A stretch of DNA of 64,000 bases from Roseovarius sp. 217 (GCF_000152845.1 NZ_CH902584.1:125856-189855), one strand, 5' to 3'; numbered from the stretch's first letter, positions 33,618 through 43,740 are shown. Numbers and translations: made by a program. Notes: generated from the sequence alone by a model not told the origin.

Positions 33618-34294
33618 GCCGCTCGGCCCCCCTTGACCTGCCGCCAGATGAAAACCCCGGTCATCGCGGCCCATATGGCGGCCAGCGAAAACCATGTGAT
33701 CGCGTAACTGAGGTGATCGTTCGGAATGCCGCTGGTGTCTACCGGCAAGGGCGACACGCCCACCTCTGGCACCGACAGGGCGCGCGCAACGATCAGCACC
33801 GGCTCGGTCTCCAGCACCTCCGCCATCTGCTCGATGTCGCGGGCAAACCAGATGTTGCCCGGCACATCATTTTCCGGCGTTGAACTCAGCCGCTCATCAG
33901 GCCAGTGCAGATTGCCGGTCACGGTGATCTCGCCTGCGGGCGGGGCCGGAATATCGGCGCTCACCCTGATGAACCCCCGGTCCAACAGTACCCGCCGCGT
34001 GTCTGTATCGAGCGCGGAGATCACCCGATATCCTGCACCGATCTGCTTTTGGCTGACCAGCACCCGCAGCGCCGCGTCGCCAATCTGACCGGTCACCGCG
34101 ACCGGCAGATAGCGATCCGCCTCAGGCTCTACCGCGTCTGGCAAGGCCACCGGCGGCGCGCTGATATGCGCCGCGATATCGGCCAGAATAGCCTCTTTCC
34201 GCGCCAGCCGTTCGACCTGCCATTTACCCAAGCCAATCAGCACCGCCACACCGGCGATGCCAAAGATCAGGGGGATCAGAATGCTTTTCCGCAT
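33614..34294 (-). CDS. SURF1 family cytochrome oxidase assembly protein
   Basis: Assembly factor for aa3 oxidase, thought to help insert heme a into subunit I. Two membrane helices flank a periplasmic domain: residues about 7-24 and about 195-215. Conserved segments are GKWQVERLARKEAIL near 24, LLDRGFIRVSADIPAPP near 110 and the C-terminal YAITWFSLA helix. Length is 226 residues. It lies 104 bp after ctaE, with a terminator-like hairpin between, and its stop overlaps the next gene. Confidence 0.9.
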   Translation of the reverse strand: MRKSILIPLIFGIAGVAVLIGLGKWQVERLARKEAILADIAAHISAPPVALPDAVEPEADRYLPVAVTGQIGDAALRVLVSQKQIGAGYRVISALDTDTRRVLLDRGFIRVSADIPAPPAGEITVTGNLHWPDERLSSTPENDVPGNIWFARDIEQMAEVLETEPVLIVARALSVPEVGVSPLPVDTSGIPNDHLSYAITWFSLAAIWAAMTGVFIWRQVKGGRAA

Positions 34295-34310
34295 GTTTCA
34301 CTCTCAAAAG

Positions 34311-34340
34311 GAAAATGCGGGGAAAGGAAACCCCCCGCAT
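34311..34340 (-). terminator. Terminator-like hairpin between ctaE and surf1
   Basis: ATGCGGGG (34315-34322) and CCCCGCAT (34333-34340) form an 8-bp stem with a 10-nt loop. On the minus strand the stem is followed by TTTTCCTTTT, so partial termination after ctaE is likely, with surf1 read at a lower level. Confidence 0.6.
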
Positions 34341-34398
34341 CTTCTTCTTGGTTCAAATCCTCGGACGGGCCGAGCACTGATCTTGCTCAGAACACTGG

Positions 34399-35199
34399 TT
34401 AGCTGCCCCAGATATAGACCGCAGCAAAGAGGAAGAGCCAGACCACATCGACAAAGTGCCAGTACCAGGCAGCCGCCTCAAAGCCCACATGCTGCTCGGG
34501 CGTGAGATGCCCCTTCATCACCCGAAGCAGGCAGACAAAGAGGAAAATCGTGCCGATCACCACATGCGCGCCGTGGAACCCGGTCGCCATAAAGAAGTTG
34601 GCACCGTAGATATTGCCGGAGAAGCCAAAGGCCGCGTGGCTGTATTCATAGGCCTGGAACACGGTAAAGATCGCGCCCAGCGCAATCGCGATGATCAGGC
34701 CGCGCTTGACGTCCTGCCGGTTGTTCTCATGCACCAGCGCATGGTGTGCCCAAGTGGCGGCACAGCCCGAGCAGAGCAGGATCAGCGTGTTGATCAGCGG
34801 CAGGTGCCAGGGATCAAAGGTCTCGATCCCGGCGGGCGGCCAGACCCCATCGACCATCGGTGAGTTTTCACCCATCGGGTACATGGCATGCTTGAAAAAG
34901 CTCCAGAACCACGCGGCGAAAAACATCACCTCGGACATGATGAACATGATGAAGCCGTACCGCAGGCCGATCCGCACGACGGGCGTGTGATCGCCGGTTT
35001 GACCCTCGTTCACAACATCGGACCACCAGCCGAACATGACGTAGATCACGCCGACGACGCCAGCAAGCAGCATCCAGGGCCCGTGGTCATGGAAAAACAG
35101 GACAGCCCCGAAGAGCATAACGAACCCCGCCAGCGCGCCCAGCAGCGGCCAGACGGAGGGGGGCAGAATGTGGTAATCGTGGTTCTTTTCGTGTGCCAT
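34399..35199 (-). CDS. ctaE: Cytochrome c oxidase subunit III
   Basis: Seven-helix membrane subunit of aa3-type cytochrome c oxidase that stabilises subunit I and binds lipids. The N-terminus [20 protein letters not shown] and the segments [13 protein letters not shown] (near 93) and [14 protein letters not shown] (near 205) are family hallmarks. Length is 266 residues. It follows ctaG after 25 bp and precedes surf1. Subunit I (ctaD) is not in the window; in this group it is usually encoded elsewhere. Confidence 0.97.
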   Translation of the reverse strand: MAHEKNHDYHILPPSVWPLLGALAGFVMLFGAVLFFHDHGPWMLLAGVVGVIYVMFGWWSDVVNEGQTGDHTPVVRIGLRYGFIMFIMSEVMFFAAWFWSFFKHAMYPMGENSPMVDGVWPPAGIETFDPWHLPLINTLILLCSGCAATWAHHALVHENNRQDVKRGLIIAIALGAIFTVFQAYEYSHAAFGFSGNIYGANFFMATGFHGAHVVIGTIFLFVCLLRVMKGHLTPEQHVGFEAAAWYWHFVDVVWLFLFAAVYIWGS

Positions 35200-35224
35200 C
35201 TTTATCTTATCCCTCGTCGAAGGC

Positions 35225-35806
35225 TCAGTTCAGGTTTTTATCATTGTTGGTCCCCTGCTCAAGAGCGGCTTGCTCCTCGGGCAGGTCAATCTCGTGAAAC
35301 GTATAGGACAGCGTGATCGTGTGGACATACTGTCCTTCACGGTCGCTGACAATCTCGGGGTCAACGTAAAAGGTCACGGGCATCTGCACCCGCTCACCCG
35401 GCTGTAGCACCTGTTGCTCGAAACAGAAACAGTCGATCTTGGTGAAAAAGCCGCCCGCCTCGTAAGGTGTCACGTTATAGCTGGCCGATCCGGCCACGAC
35501 ACGGTCGGTCGGGTTATACGCCTCGTAAAACGCCAGCCCGGTCTCGCCGATGCGCAGCTCCATCTGGCGCTCCATCGGCTTGAACTCCCACGGCATGCCG
35601 CGTTCCTTGCTGGCGTCGAACCGGATCTTGACGGTCTGCTCCAGCACATCGTCGCTTGCCACTTCCGATACGCCCGTGGCCCCGCCAAAGCCGGTCACAC
35701 GGCAAAACCAGTCATAGAACGGCACAGAGGCCCAAGCGAGGCCGCCCATCAGCACAACCACACCCACGGTTTGGGTTACCGTCTTGAGCTTTGGGTCCAA
35801 CGCCAT
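35225..35806 (-). CDS. ctaG: Copper chaperone for CuB, CtaG (Cox11)
   Basis: Membrane-anchored copper chaperone that delivers the CuB atom to subunit I. One N-terminal membrane helix (about 12-30) is followed by a periplasmic immunoglobulin-like domain. The copper motif [13 protein letters not shown] lies near residues 119-131, with the CFCF cysteines. Length is 193 residues. It starts at ATG 35806, overlapping the stop of the small upstream gene (TGATG), and lies 25 bp upstream of ctaE. Confidence 0.95.
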   Translation of the reverse strand: MALDPKLKTVTQTVGVVVLMGGLAWASVPFYDWFCRVTGFGGATGVSEVASDDVLEQTVKIRFDASKERGMPWEFKPMERQMELRIGETGLAFYEAYNPTDRVVAGSASYNVTPYEAGGFFTKIDCFCFEQQVLQPGERVQMPVTFYVDPEIVSDREGQYVHTITLSYTFHEIDLPEEQAALEQGTNNDKNLN

Positions 35807-35970
35807 CAGTCCGCCCCCTGTTCGATCTTGGGCACCGCGAAATCTTCGTTTGAGACCTTGGCAATCGTCATCCCGAACACCAGCGCCACAAATCCTGCCA
35901 GCACAAGACCAAGGCCCAGATTGCGGCCAAACCGGCGCTTGTGCAGCTCATGTTCCTCGCGAAAGCTCAT
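35806..35970 (-). CDS. Small membrane protein of the cta operon (CoxF-like)
   Basis: 54-residue protein with a charged N-terminus ([17 protein letters not shown]), one membrane helix (about 18-36) and an acidic C-terminal tail. Its position between ctaB and ctaG matches the small CoxF/ORF3-type gene known in Rhodobacter and Paracoccus oxidase clusters; the role is unknown. The start ATG 35970 overlaps the ctaB stop (ATGA), and the in-frame ATG 35976 would add two residues. Its stop overlaps the ctaG start. It is too short for ordinary ORF length cut-offs but is clearly a coding unit. Confidence 0.8.
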   Translation of the reverse strand: MSFREEHELHKRRFGRNLGLGLVLAGFVALVFGMTIAKVSNEDFAVPKIEQGAD

Positions 35971-36923
35971 GTCCATCCCCCAAGGCCCAGACCGCTCAGC
36001 GCCGCCTCGGCCAGAATGGCGGTGAAATGTGCAAAGAGATACCAGAGCGACAGCCGGAACGCCCGCTTCTCAACCCGGTAATTATCCGCCTCCGCCTGAT
36101 CCTCATCGCGCCGCCAGATCGCAATCGCGTCCCGCAGGAAAAGCGCGTTAAAGATCACCGCAACCGCCAGATAAACCGGCCCGCCGATGCCTGTGAACGC
36201 AGCGCCAATCGCCAACGCCGCCAAAAGCACCGTGTAGACGAGGATATGCACCCGCGTGGCGCGACGCCCATGGGTCACGGTCAGCATGGGAACACCCGCC
36301 TTGTCGTAATCGCCGCGCATAAACAGCGCCAGCGCCCAGAAATGCGGCGGTGTCCACATGAAAATCAGCGCAAACATCAGCACCGATTCAAGACTTACCG
36401 TGCCCGTCGCCGCCGCCCAGCCGATCATGGGAGGAAACGCGCCCGCCGCGCCGCCAATCACGATATTCTGTGGCGTCCAGCGTTTGAGCCCGATGGTGTA
36501 GATCACCACGTAGAAGAAAATCGTAAAGGCAAGGATGCCTGCGGCCAGCGCATTCGTGGCCAGCCACAGCATCACAACCGACATCACCGCCAGCGTGATG
36601 CCAAAGGCAAAGGCCTCGTCCCGCGTGACCTTGCCCGCCGGAATGGGCCGCTTCTGCGTCCGCTTCATCAGCGCATCAATATCGGATTCCCACCACATGT
36701 TGAGCGCGCCCGAGGCGCCCCCGCCCACGGCAATGAACAGGATTGCGGCAAAACCGATCACAGGATGCACCCCCACCGGCGCGGCCAAGAGGCCCACCAG
36801 TGCTGTGAACACCACCAGCGTCATCACGCGCGGCTTGAGCAGGGCAAAGAAATCGCCAAAGCCTGCCTCACCCTCTTGGGTGTGGCTTACGGGGCTGGCT
36901 GTATTCAGGCTCGCATCGCTCAT
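35967..36923 (-). CDS. ctaB: Protoheme IX farnesyltransferase CtaB
   Basis: UbiA-type prenyltransferase that makes heme o from heme b, the precursor of heme a. The first Asp-rich motif [12 protein letters not shown] is near residue 77, followed by KRPIPAGK. A second acidic segment follows near 200 ([19 protein letters not shown]). About nine membrane helices are seen. The ATG at 36923 is chosen over a longer frame start. Length is 318 residues. The stop overlaps the CoxF-like gene start. It lies 85 bp after ctaC, with a stem-loop between. Confidence 0.96.
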   Translation of the reverse strand: MSDASLNTASPVSHTQEGEAGFGDFFALLKPRVMTLVVFTALVGLLAAPVGVHPVIGFAAILFIAVGGGASGALNMWWESDIDALMKRTQKRPIPAGKVTRDEAFAFGITLAVMSVVMLWLATNALAAGILAFTIFFYVVIYTIGLKRWTPQNIVIGGAAGAFPPMIGWAAATGTVSLESVLMFALIFMWTPPHFWALALFMRGDYDKAGVPMLTVTHGRRATRVHILVYTVLLAALAIGAAFTGIGGPVYLAVAVIFNALFLRDAIAIWRRDEDQAEADNYRVEKRAFRLSLWYLFAHFTAILAEAALSGLGLGGWT

Positions 36924-36977
36924 TTCGGTCTCCCGCCACGATGCGCAGGATCTGCGCACCCCGGACTTGCTGGATAG

Positions 36978-36998
36978 GGTGCGCGGGGACCGCGCACC
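36978..36998 (-). other. GC-rich stem-loop between ctaC and ctaB
   Basis: GGTGCGCG (36978-36985) and CGCGCACC (36991-36998) form an 8-bp stem with a 5-nt loop, 10 bp after the ctaC stop and without a U-run. It may protect the ctaC 3' end and set the ratio of subunit II to CtaB. Confidence 0.5.
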
Positions 36999-37007
36999 GC
37001 TCTCGTC

Positions 37008-37892
37008 TTAGTCAGCCTGCGCCACGTCAACGCTGCGCGGCGTTCCGGCATATTCCTCGATTGCCCCATCCAGCCACTCGGCATAGGCCTCTTCGCTCAC
37101 CACTTTGACGGTGATTGGCATATAGGCATGCGCCTGACCGCAGAGTTCCGAACACTGACCGAAATAGATGCCCTCCTTCTCGGCCTTGAACCAGAGCTGC
37201 GCCAGACGTCCCGGCACCGCATCCTGCTTCACGCCAAAGGCGGGCATGGCCCAGCTGTGGATCACATCGGCCCCGGTCACGGTCATGACCACGGTCTTGC
37301 CAATCGGAACGACAACAGAGGTATCGGTCGCCAGCAGAAACTCATCCTTGCTGAACCCGGCCTCGACCAATTGCGCCTCGACCTCGGGGCTCATCCGGTT
37401 CTCGCCGCCCGTCGCCGGTGCGCCGATCATATAGCTGTCAAAGGCGAAATCGTGGTCGGTGTATTCATAGCCCCAGTACCACTGATAACCCGTGACCTTG
37501 ATGTTGATCTCACCCTCAGGGATCTCTTGCTGCTTGAACAGGATCGGCAGCGAGAACGCGCCGATGAACACAAGGATCACAATCGGGATGATCGTCCAAG
37601 CGATTTCGACCGGCGAATTATGGGTAAAGGTCGCCGGATTCGCATTCGCCCGCCGACTGTACCGCACCGCAACAATCGCGAGCAGCGCAGTCACGAACAG
37701 CACGATGGCGATGATGATGACGTTGATCGTTCCGTCCAGCCATTGCAAATCCCGCGCAAGCTCGGTCGCCGCTGGCTGAAAGCCCATCTTGCCCTGCACA
37801 GGTTTCCCTACGATCTCGAGGCCCTCTTGAGCCATGGCAGGAAGGGTGAAGAAGGCGGTCAGAGCCGCCGTAAGGCTGGAAGTTAGTCGCAT
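37008..37892 (-). CDS. ctaC: Cytochrome c oxidase subunit II
   Basis: Periplasmic electron-entry subunit holding the CuA centre. A signal peptide ([22 protein letters not shown]) is followed by two membrane helices (about residues 58-82 and 97-120) and a cupredoxin domain. CuA ligands lie in [30 protein letters not shown] (two Cys, Glu, His, Met). Length is 294 residues. The ATG 37892 is chosen because a signal peptide follows directly. It heads the cta operon, with a 200-bp gap to the divergent tldD holding a perfect FNR-type palindrome. Confidence 0.97.
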   Translation of the reverse strand: MRLTSSLTAALTAFFTLPAMAQEGLEIVGKPVQGKMGFQPAATELARDLQWLDGTINVIIIAIVLFVTALLAIVAVRYSRRANANPATFTHNSPVEIAWTIIPIVILVFIGAFSLPILFKQQEIPEGEINIKVTGYQWYWGYEYTDHDFAFDSYMIGAPATGGENRMSPEVEAQLVEAGFSKDEFLLATDTSVVVPIGKTVVMTVTGADVIHSWAMPAFGVKQDAVPGRLAQLWFKAEKEGIYFGQCSELCGQAHAYMPITVKVVSEEAYAEWLDGAIEEYAGTPRSVDVAQAD

Positions 37893-38037
37893 TTTACACC
37901 CTGATCGGTTGAAGCGGTTCATGTCTTTTTGCGAGGGACACCCCGCCACCGGGCGGAATCCCATTGTCTCGGTGTCGTCTAAAACCATATTCTGCCTGAA
38001 ACGACAAGAAAGACCATTGCGGCAAACGGACGCTTTT

Positions 38038-38051
38038 TTGATTTAAATCAA
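38038..38051. promoter_or_regulatory. FNR/FnrL-type binding site between ctaC and tldD
   Basis: TTGATTTAAATCAA is an exact match to the FNR/Anr/FnrL consensus TTGAT-N4-ATCAA, and the palindrome extends one base on each side. It lies 146 bp from the ctaC start and 42 bp from the tldD start, in the divergent intergenic region. Being closer to tldD, it may act on either promoter. Confidence 0.75.
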
Positions 38052-38092
38052 ATTTAGGCCCGTCCGAGACCGCGCCGCAGAGAAAGAACCCA

Positions 38093-39514
38093 ATGACCGA
38101 CACATCTTTTCGTCCCTTCGAGACCCTGCTCGACCGCGCAACCGCCCTTTCGCGCCTGCGCGATGCCACCGAGGGCGCCGACGATGGCGAGCTTTTTCTC
38201 GAACGCCGCCGCGCCGAGGGGCTGATGTTCGACGATGGCCGGGTCAAGACAGCCTCCTATGACGCCTCCGAGGGCTTTGGCCTGCGCGCGGTGCGTGGCG
38301 AGGTCACGGGCTATGCCCATTCCTCAGAGGTGACCGACGCGGCCCTCAAGCGCGCGGTGGAAACGGCACGGCTCGCGGTGGGCGCGGGCGGCGGCACGCT
38401 TGCCGACGGTCCCTTGCGCACGAATCGCCGCCTCTACACCGATGCCGACCCCATCGCCGGGGCCAGCTTTCCGGTCAAGCTCGACACCCTGCGCGAGATG
38501 GATGCCTTTGCCCGCGATCTCGACCCCCGCGTCGTGCAGGTCACAGCCTCGATCGCCGCCTCCCTGCAAGAGGTGGTGATCCTGCGCCCCGATGGCACCG
38601 AGGTCAGCGATACGCGCCCCATGACCCGCGTCAATGTGTCGGTGATTGTCGAACAGAATGGCCGCCGCGAGAATGGCAGCGCCGGTGGAGGCGGGCGCGT
38701 CGGGCTGGACGGTCTTCTTGACCCCGCCGACTGGCAGGCCAAGACCCGCGAGGCGCTGCGCGTGGCGTTGGTCAATCTCAGGGCCGAACCGGCCCCTGCG
38801 GGCATGATGGATGTGGTGCTTGGCCCCGGCTGGCCCGGCATTTTGCTGCACGAGGCCATCGGTCACGGGCTTGAGGGCGATTTCAACCGCAAGGGCTCTT
38901 CCGCCTTTGCCGGTCTCATGGGCCAGCGCATTGCCGCCCCCGGTGTCACCGTGCTCGACGACGGCACCATCCCCGACCGGCGCGGCTCGATCACCATCGA
39001 CGACGAAGGCACGCCCTCAGGCCGCAATGTGCTGATCGAGGATGGCATTCTGGTGGGCTATATGCAGGACCGTCAGAACGCCCGCCTGATGGGTGTCGCC
39101 CCCACCGGCAACGGACGCCGCGAGAGCTATGCCCATGCCCCAATGCCGCGCATGACCAACACCTATATGATGGGCGGGGAGGCCACGCCGGATGATCTGG
39201 TGGCCGAGTTGAAGGACGGCATCTATGCCGTGGGCTTTGGCGGCGGTCAGGTCGATATCACCAACGGCAAATTCGTCTTTTCCTGCACCGAGGCCTACCG
39301 CGTCAAAGACGGCAAGGTGGGTGCGCCGGTCAAGGGCGCTACCCTGATCGGCGATGGCGCAACTGCGCTCCAGCAGATCCGCGGCTTGGGCAATGACATG
39401 GCGCTTGATCCCGGCATGGGCAATTGCGGTAAACAGGGCCAATGGGTGCCGGTGGGCGTCGGCCAGCCGACGGTGCTGATCGGCGGGCTGACGGTGGGCG
39501 GCTCGGCGACGTAG
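38093..39514 (+). CDS. tldD: Metalloprotease TldD
   Basis: Partner of TldE/PmbA in a heterodimeric zinc peptidase that processes small peptides such as microcins and degrades CcdA. The zinc motif HEAIGHGLEGDFNRKGSSAF (HExxxH) lies near residues 256-275. The segment IRGLGNDMALDPGMGNCGK near 420-440 contains the conserved C-terminal core. Length is 473 residues. It is divergent from ctaC and convergent with yaeQ. The partner pmbA is not in the window. Confidence 0.95.
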   Translation: MTDTSFRPFETLLDRATALSRLRDATEGADDGELFLERRRAEGLMFDDGRVKTASYDASEGFGLRAVRGEVTGYAHSSEVTDAALKRAVETARLAVGAGGGTLADGPLRTNRRLYTDADPIAGASFPVKLDTLREMDAFARDLDPRVVQVTASIAASLQEVVILRPDGTEVSDTRPMTRVNVSVIVEQNGRRENGSAGGGGRVGLDGLLDPADWQAKTREALRVALVNLRAEPAPAGMMDVVLGPGWPGILLHEAIGHGLEGDFNRKGSSAFAGLMGQRIAAPGVTVLDDGTIPDRRGSITIDDEGTPSGRNVLIEDGILVGYMQDRQNARLMGVAPTGNGRRESYAHAPMPRMTNTYMMGGEATPDDLVAELKDGIYAVGFGGGQVDITNGKFVFSCTEAYRVKDGKVGAPVKGATLIGDGATALQQIRGLGNDMALDPGMGNCGKQGQWVPVGVGQPTVLIGGLTVGGSAT

Positions 39515-39532
39515 CGCCCGGGCGGCCGTGAC

Positions 39533-40078
39533 TTACGCCGCAGTCTTCCAGTTCAGCGGCGTCACATAAACGACACTGTCCCCAACACTGACCATCACAT
39601 CGCCGTCCTGAATATTGATCTGAAGCTTCATCGCGCGGCTTGCCAGTTTTGCCAGGTCGCCGGTGTCCTTCTCGGAAAAACTTATCACCTGAAGATTGTC
39701 AAAACGGGTGGTGCTGTTCTTGACCTTGTCCCACCACATCTCGGCTGTCCTGCCGCCATAGGGATAGACAATCACCTTGGCGGCTTTGCTACAGGATTGA
39801 CGCATCACCTTTTCGCTGGGAAGCCCAAGGGCCACCCACACATCGAGCTCGCCGCTGAGGCTTTTCTGCCATATGTCCGGCTCGTCATCCGTTGATAGGC
39901 CCTTGGTCATTTCCAAATGCTCATGGGCATTCAGCGCAAACGCAACGATGCGCACCATAAGCCGCTCCTCGGTCTCCGAGGGATGCTTGGCAATGGTCAG
40001 TTTATGGGTCTCATAATAGTGACGATCCATGTCAGAGACCGATAACTCAACTTTATAGATGGTGGCATTCTGCGCCAT
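39533..40078 (-). CDS. YaeQ family protein
   Basis: 181-residue protein of the YaeQ family, which adopts a PD-(D/E)XK nuclease-like fold and whose cellular role is unclear. Characteristic segments are MAQNATIYKVELSVSDMDRH at the start, HPSETEERLMVRIVAFALNA near 33-52 and KSLSGELDVWVALG near 71-85. The ATG at 40078 gives the typical length; the longer frame start at 40195 adds unrelated residues and is rejected. It converges on tldD, 18 bp away. An imperfect palindrome CCCAAATCTTCAAAGATTGGG overlaps the region just upstream of its start. Confidence 0.83.
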   Translation of the reverse strand: MAQNATIYKVELSVSDMDRHYYETHKLTIAKHPSETEERLMVRIVAFALNAHEHLEMTKGLSTDDEPDIWQKSLSGELDVWVALGLPSEKVMRQSCSKAAKVIVYPYGGRTAEMWWDKVKNSTTRFDNLQVISFSEKDTGDLAKLASRAMKLQINIQDGDVMVSVGDSVVYVTPLNWKTAA

Positions 40079-40375
40079 GACGTGTCCCAAATCTTCAAAG
40101 ATTGGGATGCCTACTGCGTCTGGTGCGTGTTTGAAAGCAGATAAGACCACCATTGCAGTCCCACAGGCTGAATTGACCATCCCGCATCGCTTCACTGCCG
40201 CTACAGTTGAAAAACCTGCGGTGGATCTTTCAGGATAAAAGACCCTTTGGTCACCGACTGCTGGCGTTGCTATATCTGCATGCCGACCGGTCTGGGCCTG
40301 AAACTGCCTGATCGTGACGGCACCTTGCCAAACGCGGAGCAGTCATTGGACGGTCAGAGACGTCGTGCGGCGGCT
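40079..40375. other. Gap between yaeQ and kdpE
   Basis: 297 bp on the downstream side of kdpE and upstream of yaeQ. It contains an imperfect 21-bp palindrome at 40086-40106, near the yaeQ start codon. I see no gene and no clear terminator for the kdp operon here. Confidence 0.35.
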
Positions 40376-41080
40376 TTACGTGGGTGCAGGCACAGCACCG
40401 CCGGGATCATGGAACCGATACCCGACACCGGGCTCGTTCTGGATGAGAACCGGGCTTGACGGATCCTGCTCAAGCTTCTTTCGCAACGACCGCACCGTGA
40501 CCCGGAGATATTCGACGTGGTCGGTATGCGCCTGCCCCCAGACCTCTCGCAGCAGATGGGTATGGGTGAGAACCTTGCCGGGATGGCTGGCAAGCGCCGC
40601 CAGAAGCGTGAACTCCTTGGGGGTCAACTTTACCTCGATGCCCGCCTTAGACACGGCATGTGCGTCGAGATCGACCTGCACCGGCCCGACGGTCAATTTG
40701 CGCAGGCGGCCCATCGTTTGATCCGTCCGACGCAGGCAGGACCGGATGCGCGCCAGCAATTCCTCGCTGTCGAACGGTTTGGTGACATAGTCATCCGCGC
40801 CAAGGTCGAGAGCCGCGACTTTCTCAACCGACGCATCACGGGCGGTCAATACAATGATCGGCACGCCTTGTTCGCGGAACGCGCCGATCAGCTCGAGCCC
40901 GTCGCGGTCAGGCAGACCGAGATCAAGCAGAACGAGTTGAGGCAGGGGCGTCCTGAGCGCAGCAAGCGCGGCCTTGGCACACTCGGCCTCGACGGTTGCA
41001 TAGCCGCTGCGCTCCAGCGCGACGCGCAGAAGACGCCGGATTGGCATTTCATCATCGACGATCAGGACTGGCCCGGTCAT
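40376..41080 (-). CDS. kdpE: Response regulator KdpE
   Basis: OmpR/PhoB-type response regulator of the Kdp K+ system. The phosphoacceptor Asp is in LVLLDLGLPDRDG (near 50) and the receiver Lys in DYVTKPFDSEELL (near 100). The winged-helix DNA-binding domain occupies about 128-225. Length is 234 residues. It overlaps kdpD by four bases (ATGA) and is the last gene of the kdp operon. It would activate the kdp promoter when K+ or turgor is low. Confidence 0.95.
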   Translation of the reverse strand: MTGPVLIVDDEMPIRRLLRVALERSGYATVEAECAKAALAALRTPLPQLVLLDLGLPDRDGLELIGAFREQGVPIIVLTARDASVEKVAALDLGADDYVTKPFDSEELLARIRSCLRRTDQTMGRLRKLTVGPVQVDLDAHAVSKAGIEVKLTPKEFTLLAALASHPGKVLTHTHLLREVWGQAHTDHVEYLRVTVRSLRKKLEQDPSSPVLIQNEPGVGYRFHDPGGAVPAPT

Positions 41081-43731
41081 GCGATATCCTCCAGTGAAAC
41101 CTGTATGATTGCGGTCGACGGGATGCGGATCGTGAAGCGCGATCCGCCCCCCTGACGCCGCGCCGCTTCGACGGTAAAGCCCATCGCTGCGGCGAACCCC
41201 TTGACGATGGCAAGGCCCAGCCCCGAGCCGCCGGTGCGATCCGATGTCTCGCCGCGCGCAAAGCGGTCAAAGATCCGCTGTTCGCTGCCCTGTGGAATGC
41301 CGGGCCCGCTGTCGAGCACGTCGATCACCGGCCCGCGCCGGCCCATCCGCGCGATGATCTCGATCGGTGCGTCCTGCGGCGAATACTTGGCCGCGTTGTC
41401 GACCAGATTGAGCAAGGCATGGTTGAGGAGAACCGCGTCGGCCCGCACCAGTGGCAGGTTCGGGTCGATCGAGGTCAGCACCTTTCGCCCAGTCAGGCTT
41501 TTGCTCAGGTCGCCCAGCGCAGAGGCGATCACATCGGTCAGATCCGTGGGCACAAGATCAGGCGTGACCGCGCCTTCCTCGATCCGGGTCAGGTCCAGCA
41601 GGTCCGACAGAAAGCGATTCAGCCTGCGCGCCTCGCTGCGCACCGTCTCGACCAATTCGGCCTCATCGCCTGTTGCCGAAAGCGCCTCGGCCGCTGCCGT
41701 CACGGCGGTGAGCGGAGTGCGCAGGTCATGGCTGAGCGAGGCGAGCAAGGCCGCGCGCAGGTTGTCGCGCTGACGGACCACCTCCATATCGCGCATGTCG
41801 GCCTCCAGCTTCAGGCGCTCATGGGCAAGAGCGGCCTGATCAATCAGGCTTTCGGCCAGCGCCGCACGCTCGGTCGGGATGGGATCACGGCCATGTGGCC
41901 CACGAAACCCAAGGACCGCCAGGGTCCCGAGCGAGGTCTTGAGCGGGCGGAACTGCCACGCGCTGGCGGTGAGGGTATTGGTGCCGATGCCAGCCTCCTC
42001 GCCATGATCCATCACCCATTCCGCCGCAGCGCGGTCCACCGGGCTCAGCTGTGGCTTTGTCTGACCAAAAGCCGATATCGTCACGCCGTCGGCGGAGGGG
42101 TGCAGCACGATGGTCTGCACCGCCAGCAAGGATCGCAATTCATCGCGGATGAGCTGCGCTGTCTCTTGCGTATTGCTTGCGGCCCCGAGCCGTGTGGCGA
42201 ACCGGGCAAGGCCCGCATTCTCACGAGCGCTGCGCATGGCAAGAGCGGCGGCAGCGCGGGCGCGTGCCGCAAGCTGCCCGGTGATGATCGCGACGACCAC
42301 GAGCAAGACAGCCGTGATGATATTCGCAGGTCCGTAGATGATGACGGTGTAGAACGGTGGAAGGAAGAAGAAGTTATAGGCGATCCCGGCAGCAATCGCG
42401 GCGATCAGACCGGCGCGAAATCCGTAAAGACTGGCGCTGACGATCACCGGCAACAGATAGAGAAGGTCAATCGGACCGCGACTGATCCAGCCCTGCGCCA
42501 GAAAGGCGGCCAGCGTCAACGCAGCGACCGATCCGATGGCCACGGCATCTCCGGTCCAGCTTCCGCGCGGCACAAAATTCCGCCAGTCTCGCCCGCGCAC
42601 CTGCTCGTCAAAGGGGATGACGTGGATGGCGACGCCGGTTGTCCGGTCGAGGATATCCTGAACGATCGGATCGCGCCGTCTCCACCAACCACCCTGTCGA
42701 CGCGATTTCCCCAAGACAAGCTGCGTGGCGCTCACGTCCCTGCAATGCGCCAGAATGGCATCCTGAACAGAGGTTGCAGGCACCGATTGCAACGTGGCCC
42801 CGAGCGACGCCGCCAGCGACAGATTTCCAGCCAGTTGTGTTTTCTCGGCGTCACCGAACCGCTCCGCCGACGGTGTCTCGACATAGAGCGCGATGAGCGG
42901 TGCCTTGAGTGCATCAGCGAGACGCTTTGCGGCGCGGATCACCTGCTCGCCCCCTGCCTCCTGAGAGATCGCGACAAGGATGCGCTGTCCGCCGGCATAG
43001 CCGATATCCTTGCCGGTGACGCTCTTGTGTTCCTGAATGCGCGCTTCGACATATTGCGCGGCATGGCGCAGCGCGAGTTCGCGCAACGCGAGCAGGTTGC
43101 CCTTGGAAAAGAAGTGATCGAGCGCGTGGCGCGCCTGGTCGGGCACATAGACCTTGCCATCGCCCAGACGCGATATGAGATCCTCTGGCGGCAGGTCGAT
43201 CAGCTCGATTTCAGCCTCCTCGAACACCTTGTCCGGCACGGTTTCGCGGACCCGGACATGGGTAAAGCTGCCAACCACGTCATTGAGGCTTTCGACATGC
43301 TGGATGTTCACCGTGGTCATCACGTCGATGCCCGCAGCGCGCAACTCTTCGATATCCTGCCACCGCTTGGGGTGTCGGCTTCCCGGCGCATTGGTGTGGG
43401 CCAGTTCGTCAACGAGAACAATCTTGGGTCGCCGCTCCAGCACCGCATCGAGGTCCATCTCTGTCAGGGTCTGGCCCTTGTAGTCGATCTTTCTGCGGGG
43501 AATGACCGGCAACGGGGCAACCAGCGCCTCGGTCTCGTCGCGGCCATGGGTCTCGACCAGGCCGATGACGACATCGGCACCAGCCTCGATTTTTTCCGCC
43601 CCTTCAAGGAGCATTTCGTAGGTTTTCCCGACGCCGGGGGCGGCGCCAAGAAAGATCTTGAGCGTGCCACGCCCCTCGCGTTGTGCTTCGCGCAGCAGGG
43701 CATCGGGCGAGGGGCGAGCGTCATCTGTCAT
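41077..43731 (-). CDS. kdpD: Osmosensitive K+ channel histidine kinase KdpD
   Basis: Membrane sensor kinase of 884 residues. The N-terminal KdpD sensor domain (about 18-230) contains Walker A GAAPGVGKT (residues 29-37), VDELAHTNAPGSRHPKRWQD and a HVE segment. A universal-stress-like domain follows (about 250-370), then four membrane helices (about 400-495), a GAF-like region, and the kinase: H-box SHDLRTPLTAVTAAAEAL near 666, N-box and G-boxes (VLDSGPGIPQGSEQRIFDRF, GSGLGLAIVKGF). The domains appear complete. It lies 9 bp after kdpC and overlaps kdpE. Confidence 0.96.
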   Translation of the reverse strand: MTDDARPSPDALLREAQREGRGTLKIFLGAAPGVGKTYEMLLEGAEKIEAGADVVIGLVETHGRDETEALVAPLPVIPRRKIDYKGQTLTEMDLDAVLERRPKIVLVDELAHTNAPGSRHPKRWQDIEELRAAGIDVMTTVNIQHVESLNDVVGSFTHVRVRETVPDKVFEEAEIELIDLPPEDLISRLGDGKVYVPDQARHALDHFFSKGNLLALRELALRHAAQYVEARIQEHKSVTGKDIGYAGGQRILVAISQEAGGEQVIRAAKRLADALKAPLIALYVETPSAERFGDAEKTQLAGNLSLAASLGATLQSVPATSVQDAILAHCRDVSATQLVLGKSRRQGGWWRRRDPIVQDILDRTTGVAIHVIPFDEQVRGRDWRNFVPRGSWTGDAVAIGSVAALTLAAFLAQGWISRGPIDLLYLLPVIVSASLYGFRAGLIAAIAAGIAYNFFFLPPFYTVIIYGPANIITAVLLVVVAIITGQLAARARAAAALAMRSARENAGLARFATRLGAASNTQETAQLIRDELRSLLAVQTIVLHPSADGVTISAFGQTKPQLSPVDRAAAEWVMDHGEEAGIGTNTLTASAWQFRPLKTSLGTLAVLGFRGPHGRDPIPTERAALAESLIDQAALAHERLKLEADMRDMEVVRQRDNLRAALLASLSHDLRTPLTAVTAAAEALSATGDEAELVETVRSEARRLNRFLSDLLDLTRIEEGAVTPDLVPTDLTDVIASALGDLSKSLTGRKVLTSIDPNLPLVRADAVLLNHALLNLVDNAAKYSPQDAPIEIIARMGRRGPVIDVLDSGPGIPQGSEQRIFDRFARGETSDRTGGSGLGLAIVKGFAAAMGFTVEAARRQGGGSRFTIRIPSTAIIQVSLEDIA

Positions 43732-43740
43732 GGGGCCGTT

